Assembly (NCBI GenBank): GCA_963662175.1
Contig: OY759221.1
Coordinates: 35,586,045-35,650,044, forward strand
Reading direction: 5' to 3'
Source: Aradus depressus
Lineage: Eukaryota; Arthropoda; Insecta; Hemiptera; Aradidae
DNA length: 64,000 nt
Part shown: piece by piece, positions 33,113-44,040 of the stretch
Layout: each line of letters starts with the position of its first letter
Numbering within the stretch: the first letter of the stretch is position 1
The notes under the pieces: generated by a model
What the model saw: the letters and a program-made list of their open reading frames with translations, nothing else
The model's database searches: none
What the model was told of the DNA's origin: nothing
Position numbers and translations under genes: made by a program

Positions 33113-33557
33113 ATTTGTAAATTTAAAAATAAATAATATAAGTTATATGTGTTCCACATTTTTTTATCCACTTTTTTTTCTTGTAATGATCCATCTAAAA
33201 AATATATTTGAGAGTTCCATAGTTCAATAGTTGTCTTACTTGGAGGAGTATTATACTTTTTTTTTTCTTTTTAGGGCTTAAAAGAAAAAAGCTCTTCTTT
33301 CTAAGTATATAAAATTAAGCACTGTTTATGCCCTTAGAGCTTACCGAAGCTCCATGGAAAGCCTCTAAAAGACGGCATTTATTACCTACTTCGTTTAAAG
33401 TCTAATTTTAAAACACAACTTTTAGCTTACCCTAAACTACGAAATTTATCGAGGAGAAAAACACACTCTAGCACTTCTAAGTTGAGAAACGTAGACATAT
33501 TGTAAAAAATCATAAATTATAAAAATAAGCTATTTACTCTCATTTAAAGAAATATTT

Positions 33558-33890
33558 GATGTGGCCATTACAGAATTTTCACTCTCTCCCTTCTTTTTTT
33601 TTTTTTACAATTTTTCATAAAAACTAATAATAATAAAAAATATATGGATGATTGGAAGATTGGGAACTTAAACGCTGAACTCCAGAGGTCAAGTCCGTAA
33701 GTCCACGTGCGTCAGCGGTTTTCTTGGTTTCATTGTACAATGTCATTCTGAGACTTTCATAAATTCGACTTTCTTATAACCCGTAATGCCAGTGGACTTA
33801 CGGACTTAACCTCTGGGGTTCAAGGAAGAGTGATCTGTAAGCGTGATTAGTATAAGAAAGTACTGTCATTTCCACATCAGATATTTCTTT
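33558..33890. mobile_element. MITE-like element, AGGACTTTC family, long copy with nested hairpin
   Basis: Termini are gatgtggccattacag and gtcatttccacatc. Inside, ccagaggtcaagtccgtaag and cttacggacttaacctctgg form a hairpin. Confidence 0.6.
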
Positions 33891-34170
33891 TATTGAGACT
33901 AAATAACTTATTTTTAAACTTTTTGTGTTTATACAATTTGTCAACGTTTCTCAACTTGGAAGTTCTAGAGTGTGTTTATAACTCGTTGCTACAGAATACT
34001 ACTGAAATTTTATTTCATTATTTCAGGCGCTGTAGCATTTGTCATATTGATCCTCAATTGATCTCTAATGATATCTGAGGACTTGTAACAATGTGCGAAA
34101 TATAAAAAAAAGAAAGAAAACACAATAACAATAACAACTATAAAATATAAATATATATAAATAAATTAGA

Positions 34171-34455
34171 GAACGCCGGTAGCTCAATTGCATGCGTGCT
34201 TGCCTTCTGAGCTCAAGATCGTGGGTTCAACACCCGGCCGAGGCCTTTAGTTTATTTTATCAGGGAGGTAAAATAAACTTAAGCACGCCGTCCTTTGGGT
34301 GGGACGTTAAGCGATGGTCCCGAGCCTGTACGATGTCAGGTACTTGTTAAAGACCCCTACCCTAGGTGAGTAAAAAATTTTGCCTATCCTGACTCCCACA
34401 GTAGAGTCGGGCTAATGTCCACCAGAGTGACGAAGGAGCGCTCTGGTAGTAGGGA
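34171..34455 (+). mobile_element. tRNA-headed SINE, 3'-truncated
   Basis: A box tagctcaattg and B box gggttcaacaccc are present. The body matches the 12.2 kb copy, including the taaaaaattttgcctatcct variant. Confidence 0.85.
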
Positions 34456-35487
34456 CTTTAAAAAAGTGGTAGTACAAAAAATGTTATTTTATATATATTT
34501 AGATTAAGATGAAAATTTTAATATGCAAAGTTAGAAAATATTGGAAGTATTTTTTTTTTTTTATGTACTACAAAAGACAAAGAGCTGGGATAAAAAGTTT
34601 TTTTTCTTTTTCCTTTTTCCTGAATCGTTAAAAATTGATGGTTTCCCAAATTAAAGGGACGAGAACAAAAGGTTTGTTAGTCAGTTCATTAACAGAGGTC
34701 TTGTCGCTCCAGTCTTGTCAACCCACCTCCGACCAATCATTGTCAATCTTCTATATCATCTTTTAAAAGAGGAAAAATAATCCTCAATTAATTTTTATTA
34801 TTAATCCATCCTTTTTTTAAATTATTAATAATCTGTTCAACTTCCTCTTTTCAATTTCTTTCATCAGTAAATTCTCAGGTATTTTTACTTCTCTATCTAT
34901 ACGAAAGTAGTAGGGATGTTACGGCAACTTAAATGTTTAATTGTTGCTGGGGAAATACATTGCCGGTAAATAAGTGACGACTTCTTTTTAGCCTTTAATT
35001 ATTGATATTTGAGCTATATCGTTCAATTTGTTCAACTTTTCTATAGAAATCTGCCTCTATTTTTTATTTACAAGAAATAAAAACTTGTTAAATAAATATG
35101 AAGCTTCATTGTTGAAGTCACAACTTTGGTCTTGCATAGTGAAGTAATGACATTTTCATTGTTCTGTGTAATTCTGAGGATTGGAAGAGAACTGCAGTTG
35201 GACTAACCCATTGAACGGATTAGTTTGAAACTTTTAATGTTCCTTTCCTCTCCTCAACTCTCATAATTGAGGGATTCTCCTTCCATTTTCGGTGTAGATA
35301 AGCCCTTCAATACTGGACTTAGCCAAGTCAGAAGTTCCCTCTTACACTTGAATAGAACAGGGCTTAAATCAGCTTCAACTAGTCTCTCAAGTCATCAGAC
35401 GTTTTTAGGAGCCTCCCAAATGGAAAACTGTCTTATTATTTCATCCTCTCTGACAGTCGTCTAATTCCTTCCTCCAACCGAGTAGGC
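34456..35487. other. Intergenic, nothing recognised
   Basis: AT-rich; a short block near 34950 (ggaaatacattgccggt) recurs at 54840 and 58750. No coding signal supported. Confidence 0.4.
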
Positions 35488-35560
35488 TATCTTGGGTTAG
35501 AAAAATAAAATAAAACTTGTTTATTTAATATATTGTCTAATTTCACTAACTATATATACA

Positions 35561-35596
35561 TGGGAGTACTTTCGGTATTTCTACCATCCTCAGCCA
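35561..35596 (-). ncRNA. Hammerhead-like motif, family 2, left arm
   Basis: Mirror copy of the motif at 35999-36034, with all core and stem bases the same. Confidence 0.55.
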
Positions 35597-35998
35597 AAAG
35601 CATAAGAGATAAGACTAAGTTAATTTTCAGAATGTCAGCCTCTCGAGGAACCCATTACCCTCCCTACTGGTGTTCCCCATGACGTCAGACATTCCTAACT
35701 AAGCTAAATTGTCAAGCTGTGAGATATTTTATGACAAGGCGGTCCCCATATTTCAAATGTGTGACCCCTTCTAAGATCTAGGTATTCGCCTGTTCATTGT
35801 TAATGCTTTATACCTAGATCTTAGAAGGGGTCACACATTTGAAATATGGGGACCGCCTTGTCATAAAATATCTCACAGCTTGACAATTTAGCTTAGTTAG
35901 GAATGTCTGACGTCATGGGGAACACCAGTAGGGAGGGTAATGGGTTCCTCGAGAGGCTGACATTCTGAAAATTAACTTAGTCTTATCTCTTATGCTTT

Positions 35999-36034
35999 TG
36001 GCTGAGGATGGTAGAAATACCGAAAGTACTCCCA
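35999..36034 (+). ncRNA. Hammerhead-like motif, family 2, right arm
   Basis: Stem I TGG (35999-36001) pairs with CCA (36032-36034). The core is CTGAGGA (36002-36008), then one extra T. Stem II is GGTA/TACC with a GAAA loop, followed by GAA. Stem III lies in the palindrome AGTACT (36025-36030), and C at 36031 is the predicted cleavage nucleotide. The layout fits the small Penelope-associated hammerhead type. Confidence 0.6.
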
Positions 36035-36372
36035 CGTATATATAGTTAGTGAAATTAGACAATATATTAAATAAACAAGTTTTATTTTATTTTTCAAGTC
36101 CATTTGAATTATTTCACAATATCTCTGCAATAATGTCAGTTTTCATATCTTGGGTTATACAATGACAGTAGACAAACCTGGAACCCACCTACAAAATACA
36201 ATGAAAGGAACTAAATCGACCTTACGGAGACTACTTGAACCAAAATCGAAATTTCAACATATATTCATATTTATATTTTATATGTATTCATACTTCAGTG
36301 CGGTTTTTACTGTGTTTGTAAAAACGTGAAACAGTGAAAAGTATCAGGGAGAGGACCTTTTCACCAAACGGA

Positions 36373-37698
36373 ATGAGTTGCAGCGGGGCGCGCTCTTCCT
36401 GGGCTGAAGAGAGTGCACCAGTGCCCACGGCCAGCCACAGCCAGCCAAGTAACTTCAAACAGGTACCACACCAGCCCCTGGCCACAGCATCGATGGCCGT
36501 TGACCCTCCAGGCCTTAGCGGCAAGAAGAGGACCCTAGACCAGCCTGACCAGGAGACACCCGCCTCACACCTCGCCGTCACCAAGAGGTATAAATCTTAC
36601 AACTCACCAGTCATATTTTCTAACAGGTATTCCGCTCTAACCAATTTAGACACTTCCAAGCCCCAACCGGCCGATTCAAATTCCGAAAATAGTAAAAAAA
36701 TTAAAATACCTCCAATTTTTATTGTAGGTTACAATAACCTAAAAGAAATAACAGCTGACATATTAAAGGTGGCTACATCACCGTTTGAAACCAAACAATG
36801 CCTAAAAGAAAAAATTAAAATTCAAGCGACCTCGTCAGACGATTTTAGGGCCCTGACAAAATTCTACGATACGCATAAAATTAACTATTATACTTATGTT
36901 AATCCAGAAACTAAAAATGTATCGGTGATTCTCCGAGGTGTGCCATAAGCGTTCAGTGAAGAAGACGTCAAAAATGAATTGCTCCCTCACTACCCAGTTA
37001 TTTCGGTCACCAGGTTGCACAATAGAGACAAAATGCCCACGCCATTGTGCGCAGTCGAACTGACTAATAACGACCAGGGAAAAGCTATATTTTCACTTAC
37101 GAAACTATATTACAGTCGGATCCACGTGGAGGAAAGACGCCGGTCCCTGCACGTTCCTCAATGCATGAACTGTCAAAAATTCGGGCACACCAAGAACTAC
37201 TGTCGCCTTGAGTCGACCTGCGTTAAGTGTGCAGGGAATCACCATTATAAAGTTTGTCCTTTCCAAAAAACTGACAAACCGAAGTGCGCCAACTGTGGGG
37301 GCGACCATACCGCCAACTTTGGAGGCTGTCTGAAACGACCACCGAAACGGCAACTACAGTCAGCTTTCGCAGGCATCACCGCAAGCCAAACATTTCACAC
37401 TAATACTAATCAACCTCCGCAACACACACACGCACATTCAGCCAACACATCCAATACACCACCATACGCACCTACCTCCCCGGAGCCCAAACCACCTACG
37501 AACTTTTGGTTTGACAAAAATCGAAGTAGGCCAACACCACCGCAACCTAATACTGCAAACAATGGAATTAGCTCTGAGCCAACGACTGACCTGACTGGAC
37601 TCATCATGAACCTCATCAAACCATTCATCCCCCACATCCAAGCTTTCTTATCCAATTTATTCACTAACCTTTTTTCGATGAATCATGGCAAACCCTAA
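36373..37698 (+). pseudogene. LINE ORF1 (Gag-like, zinc knuckles) with one premature stop
   Basis: The first ATG is at 36373. The N-terminal 75 residues are Pro/Ser-rich. A PRE/C2HC-type region (NYYTYVNPETKNVSVILRGV) leads into the stop TAA at 36946-36948. The same frame continues without a shift (EEDVKNELLPHYPVI) to three Cys/His knuckles at about 37162-37320: CMNCQKFGHTKNYC, CVKCAGNHHYKVC and CANCGGDHTANFGGC. The protein would bind the LINE RNA. A single point change accounts for the stop, so the copy died recently or the strain differs. Confidence 0.85.
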
Positions 37699-40370
37699 TC
37701 TGGGAACTTTTCAAAATTTAACTATATTAAACTGGAATGCGGACGGCTTAAAGATAAGGCAACCGTCATTAACCAACTTTTTATCACGATATAATGTCGA
37801 CATTGCATGCATAACTGAGACCCATCTCAAACCGACAGACAAACTCAAACTCTCTGGCTACTGTTCATATAGACTGGACCGACCGACACGTTTCGGTGGT
37901 GTTGGCATTTTCATCAAACGTCACCTGAAACATTCACAGATTAACATTCCCCCTCTCCAGAACTTGGAGGCAGTTGGAGTCACCCTCACCACACTCTCCG
38001 GCACACTCAACATCATATCAGCATACCATCGACCGAACACAAGACTGGTACAGACTGACTTCGAACATATTTTCACAGGACTACCGACTATAATGATCGG
38101 GGACCTCAACAGCAAACACACGCTATGGGGATGCAGAAGACAGAATAACAACGGGACTAGACTACAATCCATCTCAGAAAACCTGGGGATACAAATATCG
38201 ATACCTGACGAACCGACATTCTACCCAACTCAACGAACATACCAACCCGATATACTGGACATAGGACTGATACACAACTTTAACTTGCCCCTGTTTCACG
38301 AGACACTGACCGACTTAGACTCAGACCATCTCCCAGTTATCTGCACCTTCCTAGCACGGCCACAGAAGGAAGAATATCTTCCAAGGTTGATCACGGGGAA
38401 GATCGACTGGGTCACGTTTGAAAACGGAATGAACTGTCTCGGGGTCCCCCATCATTATAGCACGACGGACGATATTGACAATGCAGTTAGGACGTTCACA
38501 CAAACCATACACACCTCAGTACATGAAGCAACATACCGACATTTCACTGACAAACGACACCTATTCCACAACAAGACACCAACACACATAATGGATATGA
38601 TCCGTACAAAGAACACACTACGACAACACTGGCAAAGAACAAGAGATCCCCTTGAAAAAAGAGAACTGAATCGCCTGACCCGACGCATACGATGGGAACT
38701 TGACAAAGACAGAATCGCGAACTATCGAAAATACTTGACTGACATGACTCCGGGCGACAACAACTTATGGAAAGAGACACGACGACTTCTAGACCAAAGG
38801 ACACCCCTACCCATCTTAACTGACGGACTAATGACTGCCACAACTGACAAAGAGAAAACCGAATTACTGGCGACCCATTTGGAAAATAAATTCACAACGA
38901 CAGACGCTGACGATCATGAAACACTCATCACAGTTGAATCATACCTCTCAAATACACTTCACACAGTCGAAGCACCCATACAGCATACCACACCATCAGA
39001 AATACACGCCCACATTACACGACTACACATCAAGAAGGCCCCCGGTGAAGACATCATCCCCAACCTGGTGCTGAAGAAGCTTCCTCCGAAGAGCATAGCC
39101 TACCTGGCAAGTGTGTTCAACGCCTGTCTTCGCCACGGCTTCTTTCCTGCAGATTGGAAAAACGCCGTTGTTCTAACATTTCACAAGCCAGGTAAGGCAA
39201 AAAACGATCCAGGCAGCTATAGACCAATAAGCCTTTTAAATAGCCTCTCAAAACTTCTTGAGAAAATAATTCACAAGAGGCTCCTCCGTCATCTGGAGAC
39301 TGCAGGGACCATCCCTGCCCACCAGTTTGGGTTTAAATCAAACCACTCAGCCGTCCATCAGCTACAGAGAGTTGCTGAGACCATTGTGGGGGGCTTTGAG
39401 CGGAAGCAGTACACCGTAGCAGCCTTCTTGGACGTCGCAGCTGCCTTCGACACCGTCTGGCACGAGGGCTTGCTTTTCAAATTAAAACAGACCTGGCCTC
39501 CGCAATACATCCAGAATATCATTGGCTCTTTTCTTCTTGACAGAACATTTCAAATAAGGGTGAACAACACACTGAGCTCCAGAAAGAAGATATCAGCGGG
39601 AGTCCCACAAGGTGCGATCCTCAGTCCACTCTTGTTTGATCTGTTTTGTCACGACATGCCAGAACCAGTCTCTGCAACCCTGGCGACTTACGCTGACGAC
39701 ACGTTGATCCTCAGCCAAAACATAGCTCTGGAAGCGGCCATCGACTCCCTACAAATTCAGGTGGATGAGATCGGCCAGTGGTTTGGAAAATGGAAGCTTA
39801 AGTTGAACGGTGGGAAGACGGAGGCGAAGGTGTTCGCTTTACGCCGCTTCTCGATAGAACACCTCAGAAGGCTGCAAATCGACCAACTCCCAATTCCATG
39901 GAATCCTAAAGACCAGGGTGTGCGCTATCTTGGAGTGCACCTTGACACAAGACTAACATGGCGCCTACATATCAACATAAAACTCCAACAAGCACACACA
40001 CGACTCAGACACACATACACCACTCAGACACACATGCACATCCTTACTTTACAAAACACTAATACTTCCACTCTTAACCTACGCTTGCCCCATATGGTTC
40101 TGCACTAGCCGCACTAACATAACACGATTACAAACATTCCAAAACAAAGTCCTCCGGATAGCGGTGAACGCACCCTGGTTTATCAGGAACACCCAAATCC
40201 ATCGGGAACTGGGAGTTGCTCCTTTTGCAGTCCACATTGAAAAACTCACCCGAAACTTCCATCAAGGTCTGCCAGCCTGCTCTGGTGCGGTTCACTACAG
40301 TCTCGGCCAGCCTGTAGCTCGCAGGCTGCAACCAAGACTGTACCAAGACTTTTTGTTTTTGTTTGACTTT
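37685..40370 (+). pseudogene. LINE ORF2: AP-type endonuclease plus reverse transcriptase
   Basis: ATG at 37685 overlaps the ORF1 end by 14 bases in the +1 frame, suggesting translation by termination-reinitiation. The endonuclease domain, residues about 8-225, has NWNADGL, ITETHL (catalytic Glu), SAYHRPN, IGDLNSKH and DSDHLPV. The reverse transcriptase has FHKPGK-x-SYRPISLL, FLDVAAAFDTVWH (Asp583), GVPQGAILSPLLFDLF and ATYADDTLIL (YADD at about 669-672). The open frame ends at 40108. The expected C-terminus (TYACPIWFC, then LRIAVNAPWFIRN and SLGQPVARRLQPRL) continues in another frame from about 40085, so a frameshift lies in the CA-rich stretch around 40000-40060. This breaks the thumb and C-terminal region only. 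Confidence 0.9.
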
Positions 40371-40399
40371 TTGGTGACTGCCTCTTCGGAGAAAGACAA

Positions 40400-40800
40400 C
40401 AGAGAAATGAAATCTTCAAATCTTCCCAATGTAGATAGGTCACTCAAAGGAACTCCCTATCGAGCAGATCTTGGAATATTGTCCAGTAGTGGACAGCTGG
40501 ATAAGTTCCCAAGCCTAATACAGAGAGGGGACTTAGAGCTTGATAAGTTGGTAACCATTGGTCAGAGTCTGTCTTAGTGGCCCGGGGGAAGCCCCTAAGC
40601 ACACCAACTTAAGACTTCATTACGAATCAAGGGAACAGCTGGGGAACTGTCTAAAGATGTCTAAACCTAGTCTAAACATGTTCAACAATTGTATCTAGGA
40701 AAGAATAGAAGAATGTCAATTATCCGGAATAATTAAAATAATTAGCAATAATCTTTTTCCTGACACTATAGAGTTAAATCTGTACAAGCTTTAAGTGAGA
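40400..40800. other. Region downstream of the LINE, boundary unclear
   Basis: An open frame runs on to 40577 without recognised motifs. A hairpin-like cccgggggaagccccta lies at 40580. It may be the LINE 3' UTR or flanking DNA. Confidence 0.3.
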
Positions 40801-41165
40801 ATTAAGTACAAAATATATAAATGAAATGATTTAGAATAGAGAAATAAATAAAAGGAATAATATTGATTAAGAAAAAAATAAATAAATGAAATAAATAAAA
40901 AATGTATAAATAAAATGAATAAATACAAATTAGTAATAATAATAATGTAACAAACAGAGTAAATATGGAGTGGGGATGTTGATATTGAATATAAATATAA
41001 TATGAAAGTAGAAATACATTATTCATTAACAATGAATGATCTAAGTTTCAGAGCGCTGATCAAATAATAGAAAATGTTTGAGATATCATTCTTATTATGG
41101 ACCAGGAAGAAATGTATGGAAGTTGGATCGGTCTAAACTGACACTCTAAGCAAGAATTGACTTAT
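40800..41165 (-). mobile_element. LINE 3' end, same family as 18.1-18.5 kb
   Basis: tttcagagcgctgatcaaat and atggaagttggatcggt match the 18.2 kb copy. The A/T-rich aaataaat tract at 40800-40960 would be the 3' UTR. Confidence 0.6.
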
Positions 41166-41204
41166 ATTTATGACTTAATCAAAAATCTTTTCAAAAAAGA
41201 GTTG

Positions 41205-41325
41205 TTAGGGAGTGTCCCCACTGGGTGATTTCTCCCCTCTTGACATTGCCATTATCACTCTTTTAGCACATTTTCTTCTTGTATTTATTTTTATACAGTT
41301 GTAAATATATATTTGTAAAAAAAAA
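41205..41325 (+). mobile_element. LINE 3' UTR fragment with stem-loop (copy 5)
   Basis: GGGAG/CTCCC at 41208-41235 encloses tgtccccactgggtgattt. This is the same stem as the 32.6 kb copy with different inner bases. It ends in an A-rich tail near 41320. Confidence 0.6.
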
Positions 41326-41574
41326 AAAGTAGAAAAATATGAAAAAAATCATACGAGATACATGCCAAAACCTTCCTAAAATCTTGATACACATTTTTTT
41401 AGGCGTTTCCTTGGTATACTCAAGAATGGTTAGACCTATCGAAAAATGTATTCTTACAAAAAATATTTCTTAATAAATTTCCAATTATCAATAGATCCTC
41501 ATATTTTAGTTAGGACCAAAGCTCTAGCAAAAGAATGTACAATAAATTTTCTAAGGATATATTTCAACGTAATT

Positions 41575-41725
41575 TTGAAATTGTACCAACCACTTTTGTG
41601 TAGACACACTCTCCCCCTCTCAAATTCATTTCAGACTCGCTGCTGACGCATTCTACCCGTATGAAATAAAGATGGGGGAGAGAGCTGTAAAAAAGTGGTT
41701 GATATAAGAAATCCCTCAGATATTT
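41575..41725. mobile_element. MITE-like element, AGGACTTTC family
   Basis: taccaaccactttt and aaaagtggttgatata are the inverted ends, with ctctccccctctcaaattca inside. Confidence 0.6.
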
Positions 41726-41899
41726 TTCTTAATGAAAGTCATTCTTAGCAATATCCTTAATTAAGATTTTGTTGATGAATTCATAGAAGTTATGAGTTTA
41801 AGAAGTGTACTTTTTTGAAGATACAGTGGACTGACCCGGTTGGAAAGTACAGGCTTTATGTAAGTTTGGGCCTATTCTAGAGAGGGCTATGGTGGACTA

Positions 41900-42208
41900 T
41901 TAGGATGTAGTGGAGAGTGCTGTATCCTCAATGAGGCCAATAGAACCCCCACTCTCATTCTTCTCATCTCGTTGTTTGAACAACCTTCTCGGTCTTTGGA
42001 CGGATCTCATTCTAAGGAGTCGTTCTCTCTTGGATTGTCCGTCTGTGCCCATCTGTGTAATTTCGGTTCCACTCATCACATATATAACAGTAGGGAGATA
42101 AGATGGTTCTGGCGCAGGGCTAAAGAGCAACTGGGTTAGTATCCTTTTTGAGTGCAGGGGCAACTCAGTCCTTTTACACCAGTAGAGTATAAAGGCCGGT
42201 TCTAGCAC
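41900..42208 (-). CDS. Unrecognised 102-codon frame, possible exon
   Basis: The C-terminal half is strongly polar (GQSKRERLLRMRSVQRPRRL, then FKQRDEKNESGG). An acceptor-like ttacacag precedes an in-frame ATG. GC is higher than the flanks. I recognise no family; it could be a host terminal exon or chance. Confidence 0.2.
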   Translation of the reverse strand: MLEPAFILYWCKRTELPLHSKRILTQLLFSPAPEPSYLPTVIYVMSGTEITQMGTDGQSKRERLLRMRSVQRPRRLFKQRDEKNESGGSIGLIEDTALSTTS

Positions 42209-42284
42209 AGGAGGAGGTGGTGGTGGGTGTTGGTGAAGTAAGGTTGAGGTGGAGGGATCTGTGACAACCTTTGACCCTTACCCA

Positions 42285-42380
42285 CCCCACTACTGTAACC
42301 TTCCCGTGTGGTTATCCTCGTCAGGTTATGTTATCTTATCACCACTGTAACCTTCCCGTGTGGTTATCAGTGTCAGGTTA
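42285..42380. repeat. Direct duplication, about 57-bp spacing
   Basis: ctgtaaccttcccgtgtggt occurs twice, each followed by tatc and gtcaggttat. Confidence 0.85.
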
Positions 42381-42736
42381 TAATAACAATTCTTATGTTT
42401 TTTATAATTTTATATTTAAAACCTTTCTGAATTTCTACCTTTACCTAGATCGAAATATATTCAACTTACTATTTTTCCTCGTCAATGAGTTAATGTTAAA
42501 TCCGTATACTTAGTGTGGTGTCTAAACGAGCCCAGAAATAGTTGTTGGCTACATATTATTTATTTTCATCAAAAAATATGCATACACTTCTCCTTTCCAG
42601 ATTTTTCAGAAAATTTATATAGATGTTTTTATTCTGGTAATTTTATAACTTTTTATTTTTTTTCAATTACAAAAATTCATTTGACATTTTGTTTAATTTA
42701 TATAAATTTTATATTATTGCATATATATTTATTTCA

Positions 42737-43084
42737 GAGGGCGCCGGTAGCTCAGTGGTATGCGTGCTTGACTTCTGAGCTCAAGTACGTGGGTTCGTAA
42801 CCCGACCGAGGCCCTTAGTTTATTTTATCTGGGAGGTAAAATAAACTTAAGCACGACGTCCTTCGGATGGGACGTTAAGCGATGGTCCCGAGCCTGTACA
42901 ATGTCAGGTACTCGTTAAAGATCCCTACCTCTTAGATGAATAAACATTTAGGGTAGGCAAAATTTAGGACTCCCACAGTAGAGTCGGGCTCATGTCCAAC
43001 AGAGTGACGAAAGAGCACTTTGGTAATAGGCGATATGACCTCGTAGTTAAAACCCGGGCATGAGTCATAAAACCTAACCTAACC
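42737..43084 (+). mobile_element. tRNA-headed SINE, full length (348 bp) with target duplication
   Basis: Begins gagggcgccgg. The A box is tagctcagtgg and the B box gtgggttcgtaaccc. The tail is cataaaacctaacctaacc. The 11-bp target duplication tatttatttca lies at 42726-42736 and 43085-43095, which defines the element ends exactly. It serves as the reference copy in this window. Confidence 0.92.
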
Positions 43085-43399
43085 TATTTATTTCATTTAT
43101 TGTGTTTAACATGTTAGTTTCGAATGAATTTATTTGCATGTATATAGAGCAAGTGAATAAACCTCGTATACACTACACGTCGATAAAAAAAGAAATCTAT
43201 TAATATTGGCTAATTTGATCACTTGAATTTAAAAAAATTTAAAGCACTAAAAAAATGTGAATTATCGCCAGTGTACTTCTCAGCACGAATGAAACAATTA
43301 CGTATTGGCTCTTCATCCAGAACCAATCGACCGTTTCAGGAAAGAATCAATCGTTGACTTATAGGAATTTCTGAATCCTCATAACAAATTTTATGCCGA

Positions 43400-43860
43400 G
43401 TTACAAAATAAAAACTTATCCCACCTATACAGCGTACCTAGCGGTTAAAGGACAACTGGCATTTCTAGATAGGTTCACTCTCTTTACATACAAAAACATT
43501 CATTCATATATACACAAAAACTATAAAAACAAATATGTACAGAATAATGTCTCTGTCTAGTGTAAAAAAATTCACCGTACAGCCAATGGGATTTTTGTCA
43601 TAAAATATAATAAATAAAAATAAAATTTTCAAGAAATATTATGACAGAGTTAAAAAATAATATACACATATTGATAATAAATATCTACATAACAACCAGC
43701 CAAAAAAACTTTTTACAATACATCTCTTACAGGACAGCTACTTCCCTTGGCCTGGAACCAGTCTCTCACTCCAGGTAGGTCAGGCAGGAGAAGGGAGTTC
43801 TTAACATCTACTTTTTTGTTAAGACTGTTCGTATCCTCATTTTAGCTATTAAGTTTCAGT
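43400..43860 (-). pseudogene. Penelope-like element 3' fragment, second copy
   Basis: The minus strand encodes NEDTNSLNKKVDVKNSLL and LPGVRDWFQA, the same C-terminus as the 16.8-17.1 kb copy. The 3' UTR follows toward lower coordinates (gcgtacctagcggttaaagg region). The nuclease itself is cut off at about 43860. Confidence 0.7.
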
Positions 43861-43920
43861 GGGAGGTGATCAGAGGGGGCTTAACTCAATATATCGACTC
43901 AAAATTTATTAGTTAGCCAG

Positions 43921-44040
43921 TTATCTTCCAACCGCTGTGCTGTGTGGGTGGATGAACCACTGATGATGACGCTGTTGCGTCGAAAACCGGTTCTGGTATA
44001 AATAAAACAGTGGGAAGACAACGTCTTTTATTTCTATCAA
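43921..44040 (+). mobile_element. Penelope-like terminus, family 1, sense orientation
   Basis: From cgctgtgctgtgtgggtgga through the ribozyme motif to acgtcttttatttctat. Very similar to the right arm of the 55.44 kb hairpin. It lies head to head with the 43.40-43.86 kb fragment. Confidence 0.75.
43956..43997 (+). ncRNA. Hammerhead-like motif, family 1
   Basis: Stem I ACCA (43956-43959) pairs with TGGT (43994-43997). The core is CTGATGA (43960-43966) plus one extra T. Stem II is GACGC/GCGTC with a TGTT loop, followed by GAA (43982-43984). Stem III lies in the palindrome AACCGGTT (43985-43992), with C at 43993 as the predicted cleavage nucleotide. Confidence 0.62.

Larger units (their letters stand above)
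35500..36145 (+). mobile_element. Hairpin ribozyme insertion, family 2
   Basis: Arms 35500-35785 and 35810-36095 are 286 bp each without indels and, by eye, with a single mismatch. The loop is 24 bp. A one-sided tail of 50 bp follows to 36145. The 12-bp sequence tatcttgggtta directly flanks the unit at 35488-35499 and 36146-36157, so this is a complete insertion with target-site duplication. Each arm holds one hammerhead-like motif. No protein is encoded. Confidence 0.8.
36260..40400 (+). mobile_element. Jockey-type LINE, nearly full length
   Basis: A short 5' UTR contains ttcagtgcggt, ORF1 and ORF2 overlap by 14 bases, and the conserved ORF2 end is near 40.35 kb. ORF1 has one stop and ORF2 is frameshifted near its end. 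I see no poly-A tail or clear target duplication, so the 3' boundary is uncertain. Confidence 0.8.

Noticed and set aside
37921..38843. Long minus-strand frames opposite LINE ORF2
   Set aside because: Codon shadows of the endonuclease/reverse-transcriptase frame; Cys/Val-rich composition typical of antisense.
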